This document shows positions 33,524 to 40,502 of a stretch of 64,000 nucleotides of DNA, piece after piece. The DNA comes from a virus, in the IMG/VR virus record IMGVR_UViG_3300031758_000017, positions 1 through 64,000 of that record; one strand, given 5' to 3'. The translations under genes were made by a program, and so were the position numbers. Position 1 is the stretch's first letter. Every line of letters starts with the position of its first letter. Under the pieces are notes generated by a model. It made no database searches, was not told the origin of the DNA, and was given only the letters and a program-made list of their open reading frames with translations.

Positions 33524-35674
33524 ATGAGTTTTTTAAGTAATAATAATTCAGAATTTTTATCAGTTAGAATCACCCAAAAGGGTAGAAATTCTATTGCAAA
33601 AGGTAGTTTTAACATCGCATATTTTCAAATTGGGGATTCTGAATTTGATTACACATCACCGTTTGATAATTTTACAGGATTAAACTCACAACCATTTCAA
33701 ATGGTCTTTGCACCCTTTGATAAAGAAGGGGGTGTAAAATATCCCTATAAATTAGATAGTAGTAACACGGGTTCTACGGTTTATGGTATTCCCGTACAAT
33801 CTTCAACCACCGATACTTTAAGAAACGTTATGGGTCCTGCCGGTTTTGTAACCGAGTATATTGATTATGATAGTAGTAATTGTACAGGAACGAGTGTTGA
33901 GTGTGAAACTCAACAAATATCATTATCCGCGATGACAGGTGATAATAGTGTGACCGTATTAACAGGTGCTAGTTTTAATGACTGTGAGTATATTACAATA
34001 GTTTATGGTGGATTTTGTGGTAATGACCCAAATCATCCTGTAATCACTGGTGAAACAAACAGTTTAACATATAAAATTACAGGTGTAACAGGAAATACAC
34101 TTTATCTTGATAGAGCGACACCTAATTTTTCAGGATGTACAGGTCCCGCTCAAGTGGTATGTAATTCTTGTGAAAATGAATATCCTGTAAGTGTAACATA
34201 TAATCCAAACTGTAAACCCGCGGAAATTGACCCAACACAACAATTAAATTCATGGACCATGAATGTCGTTTGGGGTATGAAACCAATCGGTTTTGACGTT
34301 AATGGTGTGGACGAAAACATAACAGGTTTTACATCAAACAAACACGTATCAACTAAACAATTTTTAGGTTATACAACATCAAGTGGTCAAACATTTACAA
34401 CAAGTTCAGGTACCACGGTAACTAACCCCACTTCTTATAAAAATTCATATAATGAAGTGATTGAAGTTACTCCTGAGGAACAAAGATGTATTGCTGTAAT
34501 CCATTATTCAGAACTCGGAGATTTAAAAAATGACCCTGAAAGATTCTATAAGTACGACGATTATATAAGCACAAATAATACGGAATCTCAAGCATTGTTA
34601 GAAGACTCAATTGGTAACACGATAACAGATTTAGAATATTTTGAAGTATATATCCCATTTATTCAATACCATAGAAATACTGGTACAACAATAGGTGCTT
34701 TACTTACTATGGACACAACAGATTACTTTGTTAGTTCGAAGAAAAACGCATACCAAAAAATCAAGTACAGATATCTATTAGATGAGATTGGAAATAGAGT
34801 TGGTAAAATTTTCGTAAACAATAAAGTAGTTGTCATTGACGACCAAGAGTTGGTTGCTGTTATGGATTATAAATCTAACAGAAAGTACACACTACCTTCA
34901 CCAAAAATAAACTTATTACCAAGTGATTTACCAGCCGCACAATCTTTTTATTCTGGTTCAACTGAACAGACTATATGGTTAACATACATGTTAAACTACA
35001 CGGGTGATACCCAAATGAATGGATTACCTTGTAACTACTATACTAAATTCGAAACAACAACAGGTAGTACCTATTATACAACTCCCTGTCAGTTATATGT
35101 CAAGTTCGCAAATGGTTATTTCACAGATATGGTAACAGGTAGTACTTGTAATTTTAAAAATGGGTTTATAGCTAATCAGTTCCAATTATTAATTCAAGTT
35201 ACCAATTATGGTGATTTACCTGAACCAAATCTTTGGAAATTATTGGATATGACTCAATATATACCAAATCATACTGTTGGTAACACAATTAACCCTGCGA
35301 ACTTAGTTGATTATTCATTTCAAGTTACTTTTGACATGTACGATAATGATACTACAATATTTGATTTAGAATCTTATATTGGTGAGATACCAAATCAACC
35401 ATCAACAGCACCACAGTTTGGTGATGAACAACCTTTTCCTGGTAGTATTAAATTGGTAAGAGCAACGGATATTGAGAAAATGAATTTCTTGGTGAACTTA
35501 CCGGCTAGTCAATTTAATGTTACACAAAATCCAACGTATACTACAGGTCAAGATAAGAGAATTACAGAAGTTGCTTTATTGAACGAAAATAAAGAAGTGT
35601 TGGCAATAGGTAAGACCGCCAATCCTGTAAAAAGAAGCGGAACACAAGTATTCGCAATAAAAATAGATTTCTAA
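33524..35674 (+). CDS. Putative tail-collar/fibre-type structural protein (716 aa)
   Basis: The N-terminus (SVRITQKGRNSIAKGSF, then YFQIGDSEFDY) and the C-terminus (ITEVALLNENKEVLAIGKT, then NPVKRSGTQ) have the pattern of tail-collar and fibre-base proteins: a starting platform strand and a conserved I-x-E-V-A/G-L-x-x-x-x-x-x-L-x-A-I-G-K. The middle is a large beta-rich region with several Cys. It closes the structural block before the replication genes. Function is inferred from these patterns and from position. Confidence 0.62.
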   Translation: MSFLSNNNSEFLSVRITQKGRNSIAKGSFNIAYFQIGDSEFDYTSPFDNFTGLNSQPFQMVFAPFDKEGGVKYPYKLDSSNTGSTVYGIPVQSSTTDTLRNVMGPAGFVTEYIDYDSSNCTGTSVECETQQISLSAMTGDNSVTVLTGASFNDCEYITIVYGGFCGNDPNHPVITGETNSLTYKITGVTGNTLYLDRATPNFSGCTGPAQVVCNSCENEYPVSVTYNPNCKPAEIDPTQQLNSWTMNVVWGMKPIGFDVNGVDENITGFTSNKHVSTKQFLGYTTSSGQTFTTSSGTTVTNPTSYKNSYNEVIEVTPEEQRCIAVIHYSELGDLKNDPERFYKYDDYISTNNTESQALLEDSIGNTITDLEYFEVYIPFIQYHRNTGTTIGALLTMDTTDYFVSSKKNAYQKIKYRYLLDEIGNRVGKIFVNNKVVVIDDQELVAVMDYKSNRKYTLPSPKINLLPSDLPAAQSFYSGSTEQTIWLTYMLNYTGDTQMNGLPCNYYTKFETTTGSTYYTTPCQLYVKFANGYFTDMVTGSTCNFKNGFIANQFQLLIQVTNYGDLPEPNLWKLLDMTQYIPNHTVGNTINPANLVDYSFQVTFDMYDNDTTIFDLESYIGEIPNQPSTAPQFGDEQPFPGSIKLVRATDIEKMNFLVNLPASQFNVTQNPTYTTGQDKRITEVALLNENKEVLAIGKTANPVKRSGTQVFAIKIDF

Positions 35675-35696
35675 CTCTTTACAATTTAAATGATAT

Positions 35697-35717
35697 CTCA
35701 TATAATTTTTATATGAG
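35697..35717 (+). promoter_or_regulatory. 9-bp perfect inverted repeat spanning a start codon
   Basis: CTCATATAA (35697-35705), three-base loop, TTATATGAG (35709-35717). The ATG of the RuvC-like gene at 35713 lies in the right arm. It could be an operator or an RNA hairpin that hides the start. AT-only palindromes are common, but a 9/9 match at a start codon is notable. Confidence 0.4.
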
Positions 35718-36321
35718 TATAAAATTTAAGAATGCACCCAAAATTTTGGGATTAGACATTTCAACCAAGACCATCGGATGGGCGCTATTTGATGTTAATT
35801 CTTCGCGACTTTTAGAATTGACACACTTTTCTCCTAAAATAAAACCTCAACCTGAAGATAAGATTGAGGAACTTCTAAAGAAGGCACAGGCGTTTAAAAA
35901 ACATTTAGAAGATTATAAAGATGTGGGGATAACACGAGTTGTTATTGAGGAACCACTATTAAATTCAAATAACATTTACACTGTTGGAACATTATTGAGA
36001 TACAACACAATGATTCTCAAATCGTGTTATGAGATTTTAGGTATTGTACCTACTTTCATTACCACCTACAATGCAAGAAAATATGCATTTCCAAGCTTAG
36101 TTGGTAAAAACGATAAGGGTAAGAATGTTTTATTTGGTGGTTTACCTAAAGATATAGACAAGAAACACATTATATGGGAAAACGTAAATACCGTTTGTCC
36201 TGAGGTAGAGTGGTTGTATGGTAAAAACGGTCAATTGAAAAAAGAAAACTACGATATGAGTGATGCGGCAACAGCGGTGATTGGATTTGTGAACATGCAA
36301 AAATTAGGTATTTCCAATTAA
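35713..36321 (+). CDS. RuvC-like Holliday junction resolvase (202 aa)
   Basis: RNase H-fold pattern: first strand ILGLDISTKTIGWALF with acidic D15; VVIEEPLL with E79/E80 after the third strand; and a C-terminal DMSDAATAVIGF with D184, the usual place for the last acidic ligand. Length is near that of bacterial RuvC (about 170-190). In phages such enzymes resolve recombination junctions and branched DNA before packaging. It is the first gene of a replication/recombination run that includes primase and gp46/gp47-like genes. The start codon sits inside an inverted repeat. Confidence 0.8.
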   Translation: MSIKFKNAPKILGLDISTKTIGWALFDVNSSRLLELTHFSPKIKPQPEDKIEELLKKAQAFKKHLEDYKDVGITRVVIEEPLLNSNNIYTVGTLLRYNTMILKSCYEILGIVPTFITTYNARKYAFPSLVGKNDKGKNVLFGGLPKDIDKKHIIWENVNTVCPEVEWLYGKNGQLKKENYDMSDAATAVIGFVNMQKLGISN

Positions 36322-36382
36322 AATTTGTTTTTATGAAAATGATTGTGTATACTTTGAAAAGAATTTGATTCAATAACTAATA

Positions 36383-36411
36383 ATGTCAAGATAGCATTAG
36401 TATTTTGACAT
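36383..36411 (+). promoter_or_regulatory. 7-bp inverted repeat ahead of terminator
   Basis: ATGTCAA (36383-36389) and TTGACAT (36405-36411) are perfect arms with a 15-base spacer, just before a terminator hairpin in the 171-base gap between RuvC-like and primase genes. Could be an operator; weak evidence. Confidence 0.25.
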
Positions 36412-36450
36412 AAGGTGGGAGGTTTTGGTGTATAACCCCCACCTTTTTTT
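36412..36450 (+). terminator. Rho-independent terminator after RuvC-like gene
   Basis: AAGGTGGG-A-GGTT pairs with AACC-CCCACCTT around a short loop, followed by a run of seven T. Strong G/C stem in AT-rich DNA. It separates the structural/RuvC transcript from the primase operon and argues against the ATG at 36451, which abuts the T run. Confidence 0.85.
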
Positions 36451-36465
36451 ATGCGGTTTGGTTTT

Positions 36466-36490
36466 ACAATTTTTATTTTGTATATTTTAT
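36466..36490 (+). promoter_or_regulatory. T-rich plus TATATTTTA candidate promoter
   Basis: CAATTTTTATTTTG then TATATTTTAT, three bases before the chosen ATG at 36493 and directly after the terminator. Similar T-block plus TATATTTT(T)A arrangements precede 39623, 44844, 50424 and 53135. Confidence 0.35.
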
Positions 36491-36492
36491 CT

Positions 36493-37431
36493 ATGCCATC
36501 AGTTGCCATTGAATACAAACCTGTTATTGACATCCTTGAAGATATTCTTGGTGACTGTAGAATGCACAACGAATACAAAGGACAGTTGGCGTTTGATTGT
36601 CCAGTATGTTCCCACGAAATCAAAGGATTAGACCACGGTGATGGTAAAGGTAACTTGGAAATCAATTACAAAATGTTGGTTTATAAGTGTTGGTCATGTT
36701 CTGAATTATACAATACCCATGGCTCGGTTTACAAACTCATAAAAAAATATGGAAACGAAAAACATCTAAAAAGATATGAGTTATTAAAACCTGATGAGGT
36801 AGAACTTGTGGTAAAACAATTCAAACAAGTTGAATTACCCAAAGAATTTATTGCACTTAACAATCCAAGTGACGGTGTTAAATTGACTCACCACTATAGA
36901 CAAGCCATGGCGTATCTAAAAAAGAGAAACGTTACTGACAAAATAATAAGAAAACACAATATAGGGTTTGCATTCTCAGGACCATATGAGAATAGAATAA
37001 TAATTCCATCTTATAATGAATGGAGACAAATCAATTACTTTGTTGCACGTTCATTTTTGTCAAAAACTAAATTAAAATATAAAAATCCTGACGTACAAAA
37101 AGAGACAATTATTTTTAATGAAAGTTTGATAGATTGGTCAAAAAAAATTTATTTAGTCGAGGGTGCGTTTGACTCTATTTTTTTAGATAATGCCGTCCCA
37201 ATGTTAGGTAAGTACATAAGTGATTTACTCTTTAATAAAATATATGACCTTAGATGTGAAGTGACAATATTGTTAGATGGTGATGCGTGGGACGACGCAG
37301 AAAAATTATATCACAAATTAAATTGTGGTAAACTATTGGGTAAGATAAACATCGTGAAACTACCTAAAGACAAAGACATTGCAGATTTACAAGGAAACTT
37401 AACCGAATACAAAGAATTTAAATTAGATTAA
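36493..37431 (+). CDS. DNA primase, zinc-finger plus Toprim (312 aa)
   Basis: Zinc-binding site C36-x-x-C39 ... C66-x-x-C69 (CPVC, CWSC) is followed after a linker by a Toprim domain. That domain has E223 in LVEGAFDS and D262/D264 in LLDGDAWDDA, the metal-binding acids of DnaG and T4 gp61-type primases. It should make RNA primers for lagging-strand synthesis. I chose ATG 36493 over an in-frame ATG at 36451, because the longer start lies at the end of a terminator T run and would add a hydrophobic stretch unusual for primases. The next gene starts two bases after the stop. Confidence 0.83.
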   Translation: MPSVAIEYKPVIDILEDILGDCRMHNEYKGQLAFDCPVCSHEIKGLDHGDGKGNLEINYKMLVYKCWSCSELYNTHGSVYKLIKKYGNEKHLKRYELLKPDEVELVVKQFKQVELPKEFIALNNPSDGVKLTHHYRQAMAYLKKRNVTDKIIRKHNIGFAFSGPYENRIIIPSYNEWRQINYFVARSFLSKTKLKYKNPDVQKETIIFNESLIDWSKKIYLVEGAFDSIFLDNAVPMLGKYISDLLFNKIYDLRCEVTILLDGDAWDDAEKLYHKLNCGKLLGKINIVKLPKDKDIADLQGNLTEYKEFKLD

Positions 37432-37432
37432 A

Positions 37433-38287
37433 ATGAATTTAACAGAAATAGCACAGGAAATCAGAGAGTGTGTTGAAATTAGAAAAAAGGAGTTAGAACT
37501 TACTTTTTATGAAGATGAACACATTTATTTTATGAGAGATTTAGATGGAAAACATAGAAATAATTTTCCATCCGTATCAAAAGTCATTAAAAAATTTTAC
37601 ATCCCATTTGATGCAGAATCTAAAGCTTACCAAATGACAGATGGTGACGAGGAAGAAACTCGTTTATTGTTAGAAAAATGGAAGAAAGCGGGTGATTACT
37701 CTACAAATTTAGGTAGTAGGGTTCATTACATGTTAGAAACTGATTTAGTTGGTAGATATGGTAATTATAAAGATGTGAGACAACCAATTTTTGAATGTGA
37801 CAATCAACAAATCATGAAGAGTGACAGTATGATATCAGCGGGTAAAGATTTTTTAACCTTGATGGAAGAAAGAGGTGCGGTACTCTTAGATACTGAAATG
37901 GTGTTGGGTGACCCTGAACTAGGATATGTTGGTCAACCTGATAAATGCTGGCTGATGATGAACAAACAAAAAGACGGATTTGGAATTGTTGTTACGGATT
38001 GGAAAACAAACCAAGAAAAGAATTTTCAAATACAACCCTATACTTCAAAAATGTTACACCCTTTTGAAAACTATTATGATACCGCTCTAAGTCACTATTA
38101 TGTTCAACTACCATTGTATGGTAAACTATTATTAAAAATGTTGGAAGGTAGTAAGTTTTCAGATATCAAATTATTAGGTTGTGTCATTACACATCTTAAA
38201 GATAATGGGACGTTTACGGAATACAAAGTCCCATCGGACATGACCAATTCGATTTTACAAATGGATATAAAAAAATACTTAAAATGA
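37433..38287 (+). CDS. PD-(D/E)XK nuclease, Cas4/RecB-like (284 aa)
   Basis: Motifs in order fit the RecB/Cas4/YqaJ exonuclease class: H98 in SRVHYMLE (G/S-x-x-x-H), E155 in LLDTEMVLGD, D170 in VGQPDKCW, and D189-W-K191 in VTDWKTNQ. A C-terminal Y-x-x-QLPLYGKLL helix matches the Q-x-x-x-Y motif of the class. There is no Cys cluster for an iron-sulphur site, so it is closer to plain RecB-like than to true Cas4. Located between primase and gp47-like genes and overlapping the latter by four bases (ATGA), so a role in DNA end processing is likely. Confidence 0.78.
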   Translation: MNLTEIAQEIRECVEIRKKELELTFYEDEHIYFMRDLDGKHRNNFPSVSKVIKKFYIPFDAESKAYQMTDGDEEETRLLLEKWKKAGDYSTNLGSRVHYMLETDLVGRYGNYKDVRQPIFECDNQQIMKSDSMISAGKDFLTLMEERGAVLLDTEMVLGDPELGYVGQPDKCWLMMNKQKDGFGIVVTDWKTNQEKNFQIQPYTSKMLHPFENYYDTALSHYYVQLPLYGKLLLKMLEGSKFSDIKLLGCVITHLKDNGTFTEYKVPSDMTNSILQMDIKKYLK

Positions 38288-39090
38288 TAAGAAAAATTAT
38301 ACACATATCTGATTTACACATCAGGACCTTTCAATTACATGACATGTATAAGAAACAATTCAAGATGGTAATTGACGATGCGATGAGAAGAGTGGAAGAT
38401 TGTAATTACGATGAGATAAGAGTGGTCATTACTGGTGACATTGCTCATCAAAAAATTAATATCTCAAACGAACAAATGATGCTCACATCTTGGTTCCTAA
38501 CACAGTTACACGAAAACATCGGACCTGTTATAATAATACCAGGAAACCATGATTTTTTAGAAAATAATGTGAGTAGATTGGATAGTATTACCCCAATTGT
38601 TGAAATGTTGAATAATGAAAATGTCAAATATTTCAAAAACAGTGGGGTATATGAGGATGAGAACATTAATTGGGTGGTTTACTCTTTATATCAACACAAT
38701 CAAAAACCCGATTTTGAAAAAGAGGATAATAAATTTTATGTTGGTTTATTTCATGGACCAATACAAGGTTTGTCCACTGATTTAGGGTTCGAGTTTGAAA
38801 ATGCCTACTCACCATTAAACTTTGTTGGTTTGGATTTATTACTTTGTGGTGATATCCATAAAAGACAAATGTTTGACTTACCCAACGGAGGTAAAGCTAT
38901 CATGATTGGTTCTCTGATTCAACAAAATTTTGGTGAGACAGTTAATTATCACGGATACGGTGTTTATGACGTGGTAAACGATGAATACCATACTTATGAT
39001 ATAGAGAATGAACAACCTTTTCTACATTTCTCCATATCTGACATATTAGATATTGACAATGAATCAGAAAAACTACTTAATATTAGATAA
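38284..39090 (+). CDS. 47: gp47-like recombination nuclease, Mre11/SbcD type (268 aa)
   Basis: Calcineurin-like phosphoesterase motifs are complete: D10-x-H12 (SDLHIR), G51-D52 (ITGDIAHQ), G-N88-H89-D90 (PGNHDF), H157 (FHGP) and G-D190-x-H192 (CGDIHKR). In T4 the gp46/gp47 complex resects double-strand ends to load recombination and start replication. The Rad50-like partner is present at 40478. At 268 residues it is shorter than T4 gp47 (about 340), lacking part of the C-terminal cap. Start overlaps the upstream nuclease stop by ATGA. Confidence 0.9.
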   Translation: MIRKIIHISDLHIRTFQLHDMYKKQFKMVIDDAMRRVEDCNYDEIRVVITGDIAHQKINISNEQMMLTSWFLTQLHENIGPVIIIPGNHDFLENNVSRLDSITPIVEMLNNENVKYFKNSGVYEDENINWVVYSLYQHNQKPDFEKEDNKFYVGLFHGPIQGLSTDLGFEFENAYSPLNFVGLDLLLCGDIHKRQMFDLPNGGKAIMIGSLIQQNFGETVNYHGYGVYDVVNDEYHTYDIENEQPFLHFSISDILDIDNESEKLLNIR

Positions 39091-39574
39091 TGAATTCATA
39101 AAGTATTGTGAATTAAACAAAATTGAGAATCCTCAAGAATTTGCGGAACAAGTTTTTAAAAAAGGTTTCAATATTGTAAAGTACGGTGAAGTACCATTTG
39201 GATTTTCATCTGGTGAAAAGATAGTAGAGAAGGAAGTAATCAAAGAAATTATTAAAGAGATTCCCGTAGATAGGATAATTGAAAAACCAATTGAAATTAT
39301 TCGAGAAGTTATTAAAGAGGTACCTGTTGAAGTTATTAAAGAGGTACCGGTGGAGATAAAAGGGGATACTCAGATTGTAGTAAGAGAGGTTATAAAAGAA
39401 GTCCCAATTGAAAAGATTATTGAGGTAAAAAATGACGAAGAATTAAACACTTTAAAAGTTGAAAATGAGAAATTAAAGTCTGAATTGGAAAGTCTAACAA
39501 AATCATTAGAGGGTCTCGGCAGAAAGGGTAAATTTATGAAGGACAGTAACCTCTCATCTTTATATGGTGAATAA
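39059..39574 (+). CDS. Coiled-coil protein with VIKEVPVE repeats (171 aa)
   Basis: ATG at 39059 lies inside the 3' end of the gp47-like gene (32-base overlap); a TTG two codons upstream is also possible. Residues about 1-55 form a small folded start. Residues about 60-125 consist of repeated (V/I)-I-K/R-E-V/I-P-V/I-E words, and residues about 130-170 are a Glu/Lys/Leu coiled coil ending in a basic tail. Two of the repeats are near identical in DNA (GAAGTTATTAAAGAGGTACC twice at about 39305-39352). It lies between gp47 and gp46-like genes. A spacer or scaffold for the nuclease complex is conceivable but unproven. Confidence 0.6.
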   Translation: MNQKNYLILDNEFIKYCELNKIENPQEFAEQVFKKGFNIVKYGEVPFGFSSGEKIVEKEVIKEIIKEIPVDRIIEKPIEIIREVIKEVPVEVIKEVPVEIKGDTQIVVREVIKEVPIEKIIEVKNDEELNTLKVENEKLKSELESLTKSLEGLGRKGKFMKDSNLSSLYGE

Positions 39575-39589
39575 TTTTTTTATTGATTT

Positions 39590-39613
39590 TTTTTTCATAT
39601 ATTTTATAAAATA
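39590..39613 (+). promoter_or_regulatory. T-run plus TATTTTATAAAATA palindrome
   Basis: A long T block is followed by a 14-base perfect palindrome (39600-39613), ten bases before the ATG at 39623. Candidate promoter of the T-block/TATATTTT type or an operator. Confidence 0.35.
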
Positions 39614-39622
39614 CATTCAAAC

Positions 39623-39967
39623 ATGACAAACATTTTTATTTGGATTATGGCAGCATATGGAATGAGCACTATAATCGTTTACGGTTCTATTTTTGACTCT
39701 GTAAGAGATTCCATACATAATTGGGCCAAAAATGAATACGCTCCTTTACAAGGAGTTGGAAATTTTATTTCAGGATTGATTAGTTGTATGTTATGTACAT
39801 CAACATGGGTTGGATTCTTCTTTTCAATCTGTCTCGGGGGAATGACAACTCATTTTGGTATTCATTGGTTACCATCTATTTTCTTTGACGGTATGTTTAC
39901 CGCGGGAAGTGTATGGGCTATAAATGGAATAGTTGAATTCTTTGAAGAAAGTAGATTCAATAAATAA
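39623..39967 (+). CDS. Small membrane protein with C-x-x-C-like helix (114 aa)
   Basis: Three to four hydrophobic segments: about 3-22, 48-72 (FISGLISCMLCTSTWVGFFF), 75-90 and 95-106. Two Cys separated by three residues sit in the second helix. The arrangement is like short phage or bacterial membrane proteins of the DUF1360 kind, but I cannot confirm this. Preceded by a T-rich promoter-like element. Function unknown. Confidence 0.6.
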   Translation: MTNIFIWIMAAYGMSTIIVYGSIFDSVRDSIHNWAKNEYAPLQGVGNFISGLISCMLCTSTWVGFFFSICLGGMTTHFGIHWLPSIFFDGMFTAGSVWAINGIVEFFEESRFNK

Positions 39968-39995
39968 ACCCTGACGGGATGTTCAAAAATTTTAA

Positions 39996-40502
39996 ATGGG
40001 TTACATAAAAAGAAGTTTTGATGACACTGAAGTAAGAAATTTTGCTAAAATTTTCATTAAAGAAGTTTTTAACATTTTGTTCGAGTCACATCCTAATTCA
40101 AAAGCAATTGATTTAATTTGTGTTGACGATAATTCATTTGGTGTGGAGTTGGAAAGAGGGGGTTGGATTGGTGATTTTTGGGAGAATGAATATTCCTTGA
40201 TTAGTGGTTATGATTTTAGGACTGTTAATATTCCAATACGGAAGGTAAAGTATTGGTACGATAAAGTAGGTGATACTATAACCCCAAACAAAAATAAGCA
40301 TTGGTTTATTAGAACAAACAGAGATTTTACTCAAGTTATATTAATAAAACCAACCACAATTAAGAATAAAGACAAAATACTTTTCACAGAATTCAAACCA
40401 AACAATAGTGAAGAGATAGAAAAATGGATGTCATTTAAAAAAGAACACGTTCAAACCTATAACTTAAAGAAGAACAAATGGACACTACAAAGAAAGAAGT
40501 AA
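39996..40502 (+). CDS. Hypothetical basic protein (168 aa)
   Basis: Contains VELERGGWIGDFW (about 49-61), then NIPIRKVKYWYD (about 77-88) and HWFIRTNRDF (about 101-110). Acidic residues followed by a strand, an RK pair and a later hydrophobic strand would suit a PD-(D/E)XK-like or other nuclease fold, but no motif is decisive. The last 25 bases overlap the gp46-like gene start. Sits in the recombination operon, so a DNA-related role is plausible. Confidence 0.6.
   Translation: MGYIKRSFDDTEVRNFAKIFIKEVFNILFESHPNSKAIDLICVDDNSFGVELERGGWIGDFWENEYSLISGYDFRTVNIPIRKVKYWYDKVGDTITPNKNKHWFIRTNRDFTQVILIKPTTIKNKDKILFTEFKPNNSEEIEKWMSFKKEHVQTYNLKKNKWTLQRKK

Noticed and set aside
36451-36492. Upstream ATG for the primase
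   Set aside because: It directly follows a terminator T run and would add a hydrophobic leader; the ATG at 36493 is preferred.
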